Positions 26,254-33,917 of a stretch of DNA of 64,000 bases are shown in pieces (position 1 is the stretch's first letter; each line of letters starts with the position of its first letter). The stretch is from Mycobacterium neglectum (lineage in GTDB: Bacteria; Actinomycetota; Actinomycetes; Mycobacteriales; Mycobacteriaceae): contig NZ_NVQE01000001.1 in NCBI RefSeq assembly GCF_002591975.1, forward strand, positions 310,001-374,000, in the 5' to 3' direction. Below the pieces are notes generated by a model. The model worked only from the letters and a program-made list of their open reading frames with translations. It did not search any database and had not been told where the DNA came from. The translations under genes and the position numbers were made by a program.

Positions 26254-27242
26254 GCCTCAACGGTGGGGTCTCCCGCAGGGAGAGAGTCAAGCCCTGCCGC
26301 GCGGCGCAACCGTTCAGCAACCACATCGACGGCGCGTGCCACCTCGGGCGGCTCGAGCACCTCGAAGTCGTGGCCGATGGTGGCGAAGTAGAAGACCATC
26401 CGTTCGGGGTCGTCGGCGCCCGCGGTGACGATGCAGGAATCGGGACCGTCGGGTTCGATGGTCACCGAGGCCGGCGAAAAGTGTTGGGCTATAGCCTCTT
26501 CGGAAGCGTGGTAGCGCACCCGTGCCACATACCGGTATGGCGAACTGCTGATCGACTTCTGGACGTAGGTCGCGGCGTCCGGCGCATCACGGGCGGCGAA
26601 CGTGCTGCCGAGCGCGCGGACGTCGGCCATCCGGTCCAGTCGCAGGCTGCGCCAGTCCTGCTTGTCACGGTCGTAGGCCAGCAGGTACCAGCGCCGCCCG
26701 GTCGTCACCAGTTGATAGGGCTCCAGCCGTCGCTGGGTGGCATTGCGGCGAATGTCGACGTAGCCGCAGTTCACGTGCTCGCGGTCGCGGCAGGCCCGCG
26801 CCAGCGTCATCAGGACGTCGGGTTCGACGGCTTCGTCGGACGACGGCGAGGTCAGTGTCACGGTGGAGTCGTGCACCGCCGCCACTTGGGAACGCAGCCG
26901 CGAGGGCATCACCTGATCGAGCTTGCTCAGCGCGCGAAGCGCGGACTCGCCGACGCCGGCGACCGTGCCCCCCGCTGCCAGCCGCAGGCACACCGCCATC
27001 GCGACGGCCTCGTCGGGATCGAGCAGCAACGGAGGCAGTGCCGCGCCTGCGCCCAGTTGATACCCGCCGCCGTGGCCCTTGCTGGCGTGCACCGGATAGC
27101 CGAGGTCACGCAGGCGGTCCACGTCGCGGCGAACGCTGCGGGTCGTCACGCCGAGCCGCTCGGCGAGTTCCTCACCGGTCCACACCCGCCGCGACTGCAG
27201 CAATCCGAGGAGTTGCAGCACCCTGCTGGTCGTTTCCGCCAT
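26250..27242 (-). CDS. WYL-domain (YafY-type) transcriptional regulator
   Basis: 330 residues. An N-terminal winged helix (RVLQLLGLLQSRRVWTGEELAERLGVTTRSVRRDVDRL) is followed by a central WYL domain with RRWYLLAYDRDKQDWRSLRLDRM and a C-terminal WCX extension. WYL regulators sense small ligands or nucleic acids. It is divergent from a DinB gene with a clear palindrome between them. The downstream SnoaL-SDR promoter is embedded in its last codons. Confidence 0.92.
   Translation of the reverse strand: MAETTSRVLQLLGLLQSRRVWTGEELAERLGVTTRSVRRDVDRLRDLGYPVHASKGHGGGYQLGAGAALPPLLLDPDEAVAMAVCLRLAAGGTVAGVGESALRALSKLDQVMPSRLRSQVAAVHDSTVTLTSPSSDEAVEPDVLMTLARACRDREHVNCGYVDIRRNATQRRLEPYQLVTTGRRWYLLAYDRDKQDWRSLRLDRMADVRALGSTFAARDAPDAATYVQKSISSSPYRYVARVRYHASEEAIAQHFSPASVTIEPDGPDSCIVTAGADDPERMVFYFATIGHDFEVLEPPEVARAVDVVAERLRRAAGLDSLPAGDPTVEA
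26260..26290 (-). promoter_or_regulatory. MerR-type promoter of the SnoaL-SDR unit
   Basis: On the minus strand TTGACT (26290-26285) and CACCGT (26265-26260) are 19 bp apart, with the dyad CTCTCCC-TGC-GGGAG in the spacer. It shares the -35, the spacer length and most bases with 24177-24207. The -10 ends 6 bp before the ATG at 26253. The site lies within the 3' end of the WYL gene. Confidence 0.72.
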
Positions 27243-27264
27243 GGTTTCGAGTCTGTCGTAGTTA

Positions 27265-27283
27265 TAGGACCGAAACTGTCCTA
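27265..27283. promoter_or_regulatory. Palindromic operator between WYL regulator and DinB genes
   Basis: A perfect inverted repeat, TAGGAC-N7-GTCCTA, lies 23 bp from the WYL start and 21 bp from the DinB start. Its place in a divergent promoter makes it the likely binding site of the WYL regulator, controlling both genes. It is too short to be a terminator. Confidence 0.65.
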
Positions 27284-27304
27284 CATGTGATTCAGGGTAA
27301 TCGT

Positions 27305-27841
27305 ATGAACATGACGACGAGCGTGACCACAGAGATGGCTTTCCAGCTCGACTTCCATTGGACGCAGTCGCTGCGACCCCGCCTGGAAGGCCTGACCGAC
27401 GACGAGTACTTCTGGCAGCCGGTGCCGGACTGCTGGACCGTGCATCCCGACGGCGGCGTGGACTTCGCGTATCCCCCGCCCGAGCCGGCGCCGTTCACGA
27501 CAATCGCGTGGCGGCTCGCGCACGTGATCATCGGCGTGTTCGCGATGCGCAACCACAGCCACTTCGGGGCGGCCGAAGCGAGCTACGAGACCTGGCCGTA
27601 CGCTACGGACGCCGCGACGGCGCTGCGTCAGCTCGACGAGCAGTACCGAGTCTGGATCGACGGCGTGCGCGGGTTGTCCGAAGATGACCTGTGGCAGCCG
27701 TGCGGGCCCGCCGAGGGGCCGTACGCCGACTATCCGATGGCCACGCTGGTCCTGCACATCAACCGGGAGGTTATTCACCACGGCGCCGAAATCGCCTGTA
27801 TCCGAGATCTTTACGTCCACACCGCCACGAAGGGAAAGTAG
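27305..27841 (+). CDS. DinB-family protein
   Basis: 178 residues of the DinB/DUF664 four-helix fold. WRLAHVIIGVFAMRNHSHFG and LVLHINREVIHHGAEIACIRD supply the metal-binding histidine pattern (one His in the second helix, HxxxH-like in the last). Related enzymes are mycothiol-dependent transferases or isomerases. The ATG at 27305 is used; the ATG two codons later is possible. It is divergent from the WYL regulator and followed by a second DinB gene after 2 bp. Confidence 0.85.
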   Translation: MNMTTSVTTEMAFQLDFHWTQSLRPRLEGLTDDEYFWQPVPDCWTVHPDGGVDFAYPPPEPAPFTTIAWRLAHVIIGVFAMRNHSHFGAAEASYETWPYATDAATALRQLDEQYRVWIDGVRGLSEDDLWQPCGPAEGPYADYPMATLVLHINREVIHHGAEIACIRDLYVHTATKGK

Positions 27842-27843
27842 CG

Positions 27844-28452
27844 ATGCCAGGAATGCGCCCACCCGCAGCCGACGAACGACAGACATTGATCGAGTTTCTG
27901 CGGTTCAACCAGGACGCGTTCTTCTCGGTGGCCTACGGCCTGACCGATGAACAGGCGCGATCGGCGCCGTCAGTCAGCTCGCTGTCGATCGGCGGACTGA
28001 TCAAGCACGCCGCCAATGTCCAGAAGGGCTGGGTGAACCGGGCCGCCGCGGCGCCCGACATGCCGCCGCGCGACGAACGCCCGATGGAAGAGATCATGGC
28101 GGAGTACGCCGACCAGTACGTGATGCACGACGACGAAACTCTCGCTGACCTGCTCAACGAGCTGGCCAAGCAGAATGCCGAGACGTTGCGCGTCTTCGCC
28201 GAAGCCGATCTCGACACACCGGTTCCCGTGCCGCACGACGTGCCGTGGTTTCCCCAGGACATCGACAACTGGTCGGTGCGCTGGGTGGCCATGCATCTCA
28301 TCGAGGAGCTGGCACGCCACGCTGGGCACGCCGACATCATTCGCGAAACCTCCGACGGTGCAACGATGTACGAGCTGATGGCGGCGAATGAGGGATGGCC
28401 TGAGACAGACTTCATCAAGCAGTGGAGGCCGCGGCAGGACGCCGCGAACTAG
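27844..28452 (+). CDS. DinB/mycothiol-dependent-type protein
   Basis: 202 residues, also DinB/DUF664: FLRFNQDAFFSVAYGL, GGLIKHAANVQKGWVNRA (first His) and VRWVAMHLIEELARHAGHADIIRE (HxxxxxxRHxGH, the typical metal triad). It starts 2 bp after the first DinB gene, so the pair is co-transcribed from the WYL-controlled promoter. It may act in mycothiol-dependent detoxification; this is inference from the family. Confidence 0.88.
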   Translation: MPGMRPPAADERQTLIEFLRFNQDAFFSVAYGLTDEQARSAPSVSSLSIGGLIKHAANVQKGWVNRAAAAPDMPPRDERPMEEIMAEYADQYVMHDDETLADLLNELAKQNAETLRVFAEADLDTPVPVPHDVPWFPQDIDNWSVRWVAMHLIEELARHAGHADIIRETSDGATMYELMAANEGWPETDFIKQWRPRQDAAN

Positions 28453-28461
28453 TCTCGAGGA

Positions 28462-29379
28462 ATGCAAACGCGCAGCGGGACGGCGGTCTGCGGGGACGTC
28501 GAGCTCTACTACGAGGATCTCGGCGACCCCAGCGACCCTGCAGCGCCGCCCGTGCTGCTGATCATGGGTGTCGGCGCCCAGCTGCCGATGTGGCCGGATG
28601 GCTTCTGCGAGCAACTCGTCCGACGGGGCCACCGGGTGATCCGGTATGACCACCGCGACATCGGGTTGTCCACGAAAATGGCCGGCCACCGCGCGGAAGG
28701 CTCGGTGTATCGGCGAGTGGCCCGCTATGCGGTGGGCCGGACCAGCCCGGTTCCGTACACGCTGGTCGATATGGCCGACGACGCTGTCTCGCTGCTCGAT
28801 AATTTGCAGATCGACCGCGCCCACGTGGTCGGCGCATCGATGGGCGGGATGATCGCGCAGGTGCTCGCGGGTAACCATCCGGATCGGGTGCGCTCACTGG
28901 GCATCATCATGTCGAGTTCGGGCAAGGCGTTCTCGGCGCTTCCACGGTGGCGGGTCATCAGGCTGGCGCTCGGCGGTCCGGGCAAGGGCGCGCCGTGGGA
29001 AGAAAGGCTGGAGTCGGAAATACGCAACATCTCGATCATCAACGGGCCGAATTTCCTTCCGCCCGTTGAGCAATTGCGCCGACGTGTCGAGGATCTGCGT
29101 GCCCGCAGCGACTACCCGCAGGGCATGCTGCGGCAGTTCGACGCGATCCTCGGCACGGGGAGCCTGCTTCGCTATACCCGCAGCATCGTGGCGCCGACCG
29201 TAGTGATTCACGGCTCGGAGGATCCAATGGTTCGGCCACGCAACGGACGGCACCTGGCGCGCATCATCGAGGGCGCGCGCTATGTCGTCGTCGATGGCAT
29301 GGGACATGATCTGCCGGAGCCGGTGTGGCGTCCGGTCGTGGAGGCGTTGACGGAGAACTTCGTGGGCGCAGAGCCTTAG
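28462..29379 (+). CDS. Alpha/beta hydrolase (LipG paralogue)
   Basis: 305 residues with the alpha/beta hydrolase fold: LLIMGVGAQLPMWP oxyanion strand, nucleophile elbow GASMGG, acid near HGSEDPMVRP and catalytic His in GMGHDLPEP. Its N-terminus (QTRSGTAVCGDVELYYEDLGDP) closely parallels LipG at 33918-34817, so the two are probably duplicates. Family members are esterases or peroxidases on ester substrates. It lies 9 bp after the DinB pair and its 3' end overlaps the next convergent gene by 4 bp. Confidence 0.9.
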   Translation: MQTRSGTAVCGDVELYYEDLGDPSDPAAPPVLLIMGVGAQLPMWPDGFCEQLVRRGHRVIRYDHRDIGLSTKMAGHRAEGSVYRRVARYAVGRTSPVPYTLVDMADDAVSLLDNLQIDRAHVVGASMGGMIAQVLAGNHPDRVRSLGIIMSSSGKAFSALPRWRVIRLALGGPGKGAPWEERLESEIRNISIINGPNFLPPVEQLRRRVEDLRARSDYPQGMLRQFDAILGTGSLLRYTRSIVAPTVVIHGSEDPMVRPRNGRHLARIIEGARYVVVDGMGHDLPEPVWRPVVEALTENFVGAEP

Positions 29380-29735
29380 GGATAGTCGGCCATGGCATCC
29401 CAGAAGGCTTCGTCGTCGCGACCCATTCTTCGGTCCGCCTCTTCGCGTAACCCTGCTGCTCGCTGGTGGATGTATTGCGCGGTCGAGCGCGGCATCTGCC
29501 CGGGGCCGTAGACGCCCCGCCGGATCCGGCGGACCCGACCGCGGCGCATTTCCCAGCGCAGCGCATCGGACACCGTCTTCGATGCGCGGCCGGGGATCGC
29601 AAAGCCTTGGTACTCGAGCTGTTCGATCAGCTCAAAGATGGACGCCGCACCGTGGATGTCGAGGTTTACCGCGAGCATGTAACGGAGCTCTATGCCCTGC
29701 AGCACTTTTCGCTGGACGATTTTCGAAGTCGTCAT
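29376..29735 (-). CDS. Small hypothetical protein, winged-helix-like
   Basis: 119 residues from the ATG at 29735. The core IFELIEQLEYQGFAIPGRASKTVSDALRWEMRRGRVRRIRRGVYG reads like a winged helix (helix, helix, then a basic wing ending in GVYGPG), as in some AbiEi-like or transcriptional regulators. The C-terminus is charged and ends in MADYP. Longer in-frame extension to 29921 runs through GC tandem repeats and is rejected. The function is unknown. Confidence 0.6.
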   Translation of the reverse strand: MTTSKIVQRKVLQGIELRYMLAVNLDIHGAASIFELIEQLEYQGFAIPGRASKTVSDALRWEMRRGRVRRIRRGVYGPGQMPRSTAQYIHQRAAGLREEADRRMGRDDEAFWDAMADYP

Positions 29736-29814
29736 GGCACGACCATGGCATTCCGCACCGACAGCTCGGACGGTTTGCGGACGGCCGCACCGCGCCGCTT
29801 GTGGATAGAGGCGG

Positions 29815-29876
29815 TCCCGGCCTCCCGGCCTCCCGGCCTCCCGGCCTCCCGGCCTCCCGGCCTCCCGGCCTCCCGG
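29815..29876. repeat. 8-bp tandem repeat array upstream of hairpin copy A
   Basis: Seven exact copies of CCTCCCGG (29821-29876) are preceded by a partial unit. The array ends directly at hairpin element A. It contains no spacers, so it is not CRISPR. Such pure arrays expand and contract readily. Confidence 0.9.
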
Positions 29877-30025
29877 ACCAATATGACTTCGTGCCAACCT
29901 CCGCGCGACTTTGTCGCTCAACTACTACCGCCACCACCAACGTCAGCGACACTGTCGCGCGGAGCTTGGCACTACCTATATATGCCTCCAGAGGACCTGC
30001 CTCAGCACATGGACGACACGAACAC
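29875..30025. repeat. Interspersed hairpin element, copy A
   Basis: The hairpin arms are 29891-29918 and 29945-29972 (28 nt, three mismatches) around a 26-nt loop. Flanks conserved with copy B include GGACCAATATGACTTC on the left and CTATATATG, GGACCTGCCTCAG and GACGACACGAACAC on the right. The element lies in the gap between two leftward genes, with no reading frame that looks coding. Confidence 0.85.
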
Positions 30026-30060
30026 TCGCGGTCCGGCCTTCCCGGCCCGCCATGGCACCG

Positions 30061-30164
30061 GCGTCACACCCTCCGGGCGTCACACCCTCCGGGCGTCACA
30101 CCCTCCGGGCCTCACACCCTCCGGGCCCCACGCTCCCGAGCCTCCGAGCCTCCGAGCCTCCGGG
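30061..30164. repeat. 16-bp and 8-bp tandem repeat array upstream of hairpin copy B
   Basis: Four copies of the 16-bp unit GCGTCACACCCTCCGG (the fourth with one change, 30061-30124) are followed by one diverged unit and three copies of an 8-bp unit CCTCCGAG/CCTCCGGG (30141-30164). The array abuts hairpin copy B as the array at 29815 abuts copy A. Confidence 0.88.
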
Positions 30165-30314
30165 ACCAATATGACTTCGTGCCAAGCTCCGCGCGACTTT
30201 GTCGCTCAACTACTACCGCCACCACCAACGTCAGCGACACTGTCGCGCGGAGCTTGGCACTACCTATATATGTCCCCGGAGGACCTGCCTCAGTTCATGT
30301 GACGACACGAACAC
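30163..30314. repeat. Interspersed hairpin element, copy B
   Basis: The arms 30179-30206 and 30233-30260 pair with two internal mismatches around a 26-nt loop identical to that of copy A. It is almost identical to copy A over 150 bp and 288 bp away. The left arm has AAGCT where copy A has AACCT, which restores pairing with the right arm. Confidence 0.85.
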
Positions 30315-30370
30315 ACGGGCGGCCCGGCCTCACACTGTGCTCGACCACTACGTCGAGATCGCCAAGCCGT

Positions 30371-30775
30371 TCACTCCAGTTCCGCAAGGGCCTTGCGCGC
30401 GGCCTCCAGTTCGGCTTCCAGGGCAGCGACTTTGGCGGCCTGCTGGGAGCGCGCCTCCTCGATCAGTTCGTCGATCGGGGCTGAGAGGTCCTCGTGCAGT
30501 TCCCTTGCGGCACGGGAGACGGCGGCGGCCGCGACCGCAAGATTCCGTGCTCGATACGTGGTGCCCTGCTTCAGTTCGGCCCGCCATTCGCCATCGGCGG
30601 TTCCGGTGACCGTGAGCGTCAGCTCGAGCGTTTTGGGCTTCTTGCCTGCCGACTTCTTGGCCGGTGCCTTCTTGGGCTTCTCCTCGACCGGCTCGTCAGC
30701 GACCGACGGAACCACCGCATCCGGCGTGTCGGAATAGAAGGACTGCGCTTCTGGTGCCAGAGTTTCTACAGACAT
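30371..30775 (-). CDS. Hypothetical Lys/Ala-rich and coiled-coil protein, likely SOS-regulated
   Basis: 134 residues. An acidic N-terminus is followed by a KPKKAPAKKSAGKKPK basic linker, then a beta-like segment (TLELTLTVTGTADGEWRAELKQG) and a C-terminal coiled coil rich in Ala-Glu (EARSQQAAKVAALEAELEAARKALAELE). It resembles the actinobacterial DUF6319 group, but I am not certain. The ATG at 30775 is used; an in-frame ATG is absent further upstream except at 30793, inside the SOS box. A LexA-like box lies 9 bp before the start. Confidence 0.7.
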   Translation of the reverse strand: MSVETLAPEAQSFYSDTPDAVVPSVADEPVEEKPKKAPAKKSAGKKPKTLELTLTVTGTADGEWRAELKQGTTYRARNLAVAAAAVSRAARELHEDLSAPIDELIEEARSQQAAKVAALEAELEAARKALAELE

Positions 30776-30783
30776 GACTTCAT

Positions 30784-30799
30784 TAGAACACATGTTCGA
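30784..30799. promoter_or_regulatory. Candidate LexA (SOS) box
   Basis: TAGAACACATGTTCGA matches the mycobacterial LexA consensus TCGAAC-N4-GTTCGA at all but one conserved position (the second base). It lies 9 bp upstream of the start at 30775. LexA bound here would block transcription of that gene. The GAAC-N4-GTTC core spacing excludes a KstR site. Confidence 0.6.
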
Positions 30800-30827
30800 T
30801 GCGTCAAGTCAACAGCTACGACCCCGC

Positions 30828-31424
30828 TCAGCGCAGGACGGTCTGCACCGCGTACTCCACCACGGCATCGAGATCGCCGCCGAGGTTGCCCGCCAGCCAC
30901 TGCTGCGCCAATTCGGCCATCGCGCCCGTATATAGCGCCGCACCCACTTGTGCCGCAACGGGATCCGAGCCGGGGTTCAGCCGCCACCCTTCGGTCAACA
31001 CGCCCTCGCGAAGCAGGTCCTGGGTGGCTGTCCGACGCGCCGCGAGAACCGGATTGGCTCGCGCATCGGTGAACAAGATCCGGCCGCGGCGAGGGTCGGC
31101 CGAACTGAATCCGAGGACCGCCGCGATGCCCGCGCGCGTCCGATCCCGAAGTGAATCGCCCGACGCGGTGATCGCAGCCTCGACCTCGGCACCCAACTGC
31201 GCGCTGACCTGGTCGTAGACCGCACCCAGCAGATCGTCGGTGTCGGCGAAGCTCTCGTAGAAGTACCGGGTGTTCAGTCCGCACTCGCGACACACCGACC
31301 GCACGGCCAGGGCGGCCTCACCGCCGTCGCCGAACAGGCGGTAGGCAGCATCGATCAGCTGCGCTCGCCGTTCGGTGCGCCGGTCGGTCAGCGGCACCCC
31401 GGCCCATCGGGTCGGACTGGGCAT
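30828..31424 (-). CDS. TetR-family repressor
   Basis: 198 residues from the ATG at 31424. The N-terminal TetR helix-turn-helix is AQLIDAAYRLFGDGGEAALAVRSVCRECGLNTRYFYESFADTDDLL. It has a variable ligand-binding C-terminal part with LAQQWLAGNLGGDLDAVVEY. It is divergent from the DUF2236 gene across a palindrome-rich 96-bp promoter region, which suggests it represses that gene and itself. Confidence 0.88.
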   Translation of the reverse strand: MPSPTRWAGVPLTDRRTERRAQLIDAAYRLFGDGGEAALAVRSVCRECGLNTRYFYESFADTDDLLGAVYDQVSAQLGAEVEAAITASGDSLRDRTRAGIAAVLGFSSADPRRGRILFTDARANPVLAARRTATQDLLREGVLTEGWRLNPGSDPVAAQVGAALYTGAMAELAQQWLAGNLGGDLDAVVEYAVQTVLR

Positions 31425-31465
31425 CAACTCAGGGTAAGCCGAGCCGGCCAACTCTGGTCACACCC

Positions 31466-31500
31466 GTAGCCAAATAGTATTCTGGCTACAGCTGTAACCA
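31466..31500. promoter_or_regulatory. TetR operator region
   Basis: TGGCTACAGCTGTAACCA (31483-31500) is an 18-bp near-perfect palindrome. GTAGCCA at 31466-31472 pairs with the TGGCTAC that begins it, giving overlapping dyads. The region lies between the tetR start and the DUF2236 start, so it is the likely operator for both. Confidence 0.65.
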
Positions 31501-31520
31501 GACTTCAGGAGGGAGCCACC

Positions 31521-32510
31521 GTGTACCTGCCGCACCAGATGGTCGGGCAATTCGTGAACCAGCGCTTCGACGAGGGCGTGCGCAAGCACTTCTTCAAGGG
31601 CATGGAGTTCGCCGCGCCCGTCGCCGATCCCGGCTGGTTCGGACCCGGCAGCGCCGTCTGGCACGTGCACTCCCACATGCACGCGCTGATCTTCGGCCTG
31701 CAATGCGCGGCGTACCTCGAGCGGTTGGACCCGTCGATCTACTGGATGGGCATGCATCATTCGCGCCTGGTGAAGCGCGATAAAGACGGGACGGCCATCC
31801 CCGAGATCGACCCCAGGGGCGCCTCGGTGCGACTCGGTCATTCCGTCGCGTTCTTCATCGGGACCGCGTACGGCTCGACCGAGACCGCCGAGCGGCTGGC
31901 AAAATCGGTGCGCTCGATGCACCACACCATCAAGGGCGTCCGGCCCGACGGCGCCGCCTATGACGCCGACGATCCCGAATGGCTGCGCTGGAACTACGCC
32001 ACCGTCGTCTGGGGCCTGGCCACCGCACACGAGCTGTATCACCCGAACCCGCTGCGCGGGAAGAAGATCGACGACTACTACGGCGAGTTCGTGCGCGTCG
32101 GACATGCCCTCGGCGGAACCGACCTGCCTACCACCAAGGCCGACACGCTGGAATGCCTGAAGTCGTATCTGCCCAGGCTGGCCGTCACGCATGGCATGGC
32201 GATGTCCACCGGACCCAACCTCCCGATGCCGCACAGCGCCGTCGACTGGGCGATCCGCGACACGATGCCGAAGTGGGCCAAGGAACTGATCTCGCATCGC
32301 GACCCCAACATCGTCGAACGCACAGCCAGACGCGCCGCGGTGTGGAGCATCATCAATGGCCTGCACGTCGCGGCCGGCACAGCGCCGGAGTTCCGGCTGG
32401 CACAGGCGCGGGTGAAATCCGGAACCACGGTCAAACACACGCTGCCGACCTACGTGATCGGCGACGATCCGGTGCGCAGCCGCGATGAGGTGGAGCACAG
32501 TTTCGCTTAG
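31521..32510 (+). CDS. DUF2236 (MpaB/Lcp-like) oxygenase-type protein
   Basis: 329 residues of the oxygenase-MpaB/latex-clearing-protein superfamily: IYWMGMHHSRLVKRDKDGT, a Arg-Leu-Gly-His-Ser heme-region segment, and WNYATVVWGLATAHELYHPNPL. Lcp proteins are heme b oxygenases; members of this clade have no known substrate. The GTG at 31521 follows AGGAGGGA with 6 bp spacing. It is controlled in cis by the divergent TetR. Confidence 0.85.
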   Translation: MYLPHQMVGQFVNQRFDEGVRKHFFKGMEFAAPVADPGWFGPGSAVWHVHSHMHALIFGLQCAAYLERLDPSIYWMGMHHSRLVKRDKDGTAIPEIDPRGASVRLGHSVAFFIGTAYGSTETAERLAKSVRSMHHTIKGVRPDGAAYDADDPEWLRWNYATVVWGLATAHELYHPNPLRGKKIDDYYGEFVRVGHALGGTDLPTTKADTLECLKSYLPRLAVTHGMAMSTGPNLPMPHSAVDWAIRDTMPKWAKELISHRDPNIVERTARRAAVWSIINGLHVAAGTAPEFRLAQARVKSGTTVKHTLPTYVIGDDPVRSRDEVEHSFA

Positions 32511-32570
32511 GACTGTGACCCGATCCACACGTTTTCGCGGCTCAGCGCCGATTTTGAGAGACTGGCGGCT

Positions 32571-33917
32571 ATGAGTACGACGAAACCACGCGAGGTGGCC
32601 AAACTGGACCGGGTTCCGCTGCCGGTCGAGGCCGCCCGGATAGGCGCGACGGGTTGGCAGGTAACCCGCACCGGCGCGCGAGTCGTCACCACGCTCGCCG
32701 GCAAAGGCTCGCTTCAGCAGAAGATCATCAAGCAGATCCCACAGACCTTCGCGGATCTCGGACCCACCTACGTCAAGTTCGGCCAGATCATCGCGTCGAG
32801 CCCCGGCGCGTTCGGCGAGCAGATGAGCCGCGAGTTCCGCAGCCTGCTCGATGCCGTACCGCCCGCCGACGAAGACGAAGTACACCAGCTGTTCAAGGAG
32901 GATCTCGGCGACGATCCGTCCAACCTGTTCGCCACCTTCGACGAGACGCCCTTCGCATCGGCGTCGATCGCTCAGGTGCACTACGCGACCCTGCACAGCG
33001 GCGAGGAGGTCGTCGTCAAGATCCAGCGGCCCGGCATCCGTCGCCGGGTCGCCGCCGACCTGCAGATCCTGAAACGCGGGGCACGCCTTGTCGAATTCGC
33101 CAAGCTCGGCCAGCGGCTGTCGGCGCAGGACGTCGTCGCGGACTTCGCGGACAATCTCGCCGAGGAGCTGGATTTCCGGCTCGAGGCACAGTCGATGGAT
33201 GCCTGGGTGGCGCACATGCACGCCTCACCGCTGGGCAAGAACATCCGGGTGCCCCAGGTCTACTGGGACCTGACCAGCGAGCGAGTGCTCACCATGGAGC
33301 GGGTCACCGGTGTCCGCATCGACGACGCCGCGGCGATCCGCAAGGCCGGCTTCGACGGCACCGAACTCGTAAAGGCGTTGCTGTTCAGCGTCTTCGAGGG
33401 CGGGCTGCGACACGGCCTGTTCCACGGCGACCTGCACGCGGGCAATCTGTTCGTCGACCCCGACGGCAAGATCGTGTTCCTCGACTTCGGCATCATGGGC
33501 CGCGTCGACCCCCGCACACGGTGGCTGCTGCGCGAACTCGTGTACGCACTGCTGGTCAAGAAGGACCACGCCGCCGCGGGCAAGATCGTCGTGCTGATGG
33601 GCGCGGTCGGCACCATGAAGCCCGAGGCCGAAGCCGCGAAGGATCTGGAGAAGTTCGCGACGCCGCTGACCATGTCGTCGTTGGGCGATTTGAGCTATGC
33701 CGAGATCGGTAAACAACTTTCGACGCTGGCCGACGCCTACGACGTCAAGCTGCCGCGCGAGTTGGTGCTGATCGGCAAGCAGTTCCTCTACGTGGAGCGC
33801 TACATGAAGCTGCTCGCACCGAAGTGGCAGATGATGACCGACCCGCAGTTGACGGGGTACTTCGCCAACTTCATGGTCGAGGTCAGCAGAGAGCACACAG
33901 AAGAAGTCGAGGCCTGA
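32571..33917 (+). CDS. ABC1/UbiB-family atypical kinase (Rv0647c homologue)
   Basis: 448 residues. The UbiB KxGQ-like motif occurs as YVKFGQIIASSPGAF, with EEVVVKIQRPGI as nucleotide lysine, then HGLFHGDLHAGNLFVD (catalytic HGD) and VFLDFGIMGRV (DFG). These proteins bind ATP and affect lipid or quinone metabolism, usually at membranes. Its stop is immediately followed by the lipG start (33918), so the two are co-transcribed. Confidence 0.93.
   Translation: MSTTKPREVAKLDRVPLPVEAARIGATGWQVTRTGARVVTTLAGKGSLQQKIIKQIPQTFADLGPTYVKFGQIIASSPGAFGEQMSREFRSLLDAVPPADEDEVHQLFKEDLGDDPSNLFATFDETPFASASIAQVHYATLHSGEEVVVKIQRPGIRRRVAADLQILKRGARLVEFAKLGQRLSAQDVVADFADNLAEELDFRLEAQSMDAWVAHMHASPLGKNIRVPQVYWDLTSERVLTMERVTGVRIDDAAAIRKAGFDGTELVKALLFSVFEGGLRHGLFHGDLHAGNLFVDPDGKIVFLDFGIMGRVDPRTRWLLRELVYALLVKKDHAAAGKIVVLMGAVGTMKPEAEAAKDLEKFATPLTMSSLGDLSYAEIGKQLSTLADAYDVKLPRELVLIGKQFLYVERYMKLLAPKWQMMTDPQLTGYFANFMVEVSREHTEEVEA

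Noticed and set aside
29736..29921. A longer N-terminus for the small winged-helix-like protein
   Set aside because: The extra residues are translated from the CCTCCCGG tandem array and hairpin, giving a Gly-Arg-Pro run with no structure.
29815..30314. A possible CRISPR array
   Set aside because: Units are 8 or 16 bp and abut with no unique spacers, and there are no cas genes nearby. They are simple tandem repeats.
30784..30799. A KstR (cholesterol) operator
   Set aside because: The conserved half sites are separated by 4 bp (GAAC-N4-GTTC), which fits LexA; KstR needs AAC-N2-GTT.
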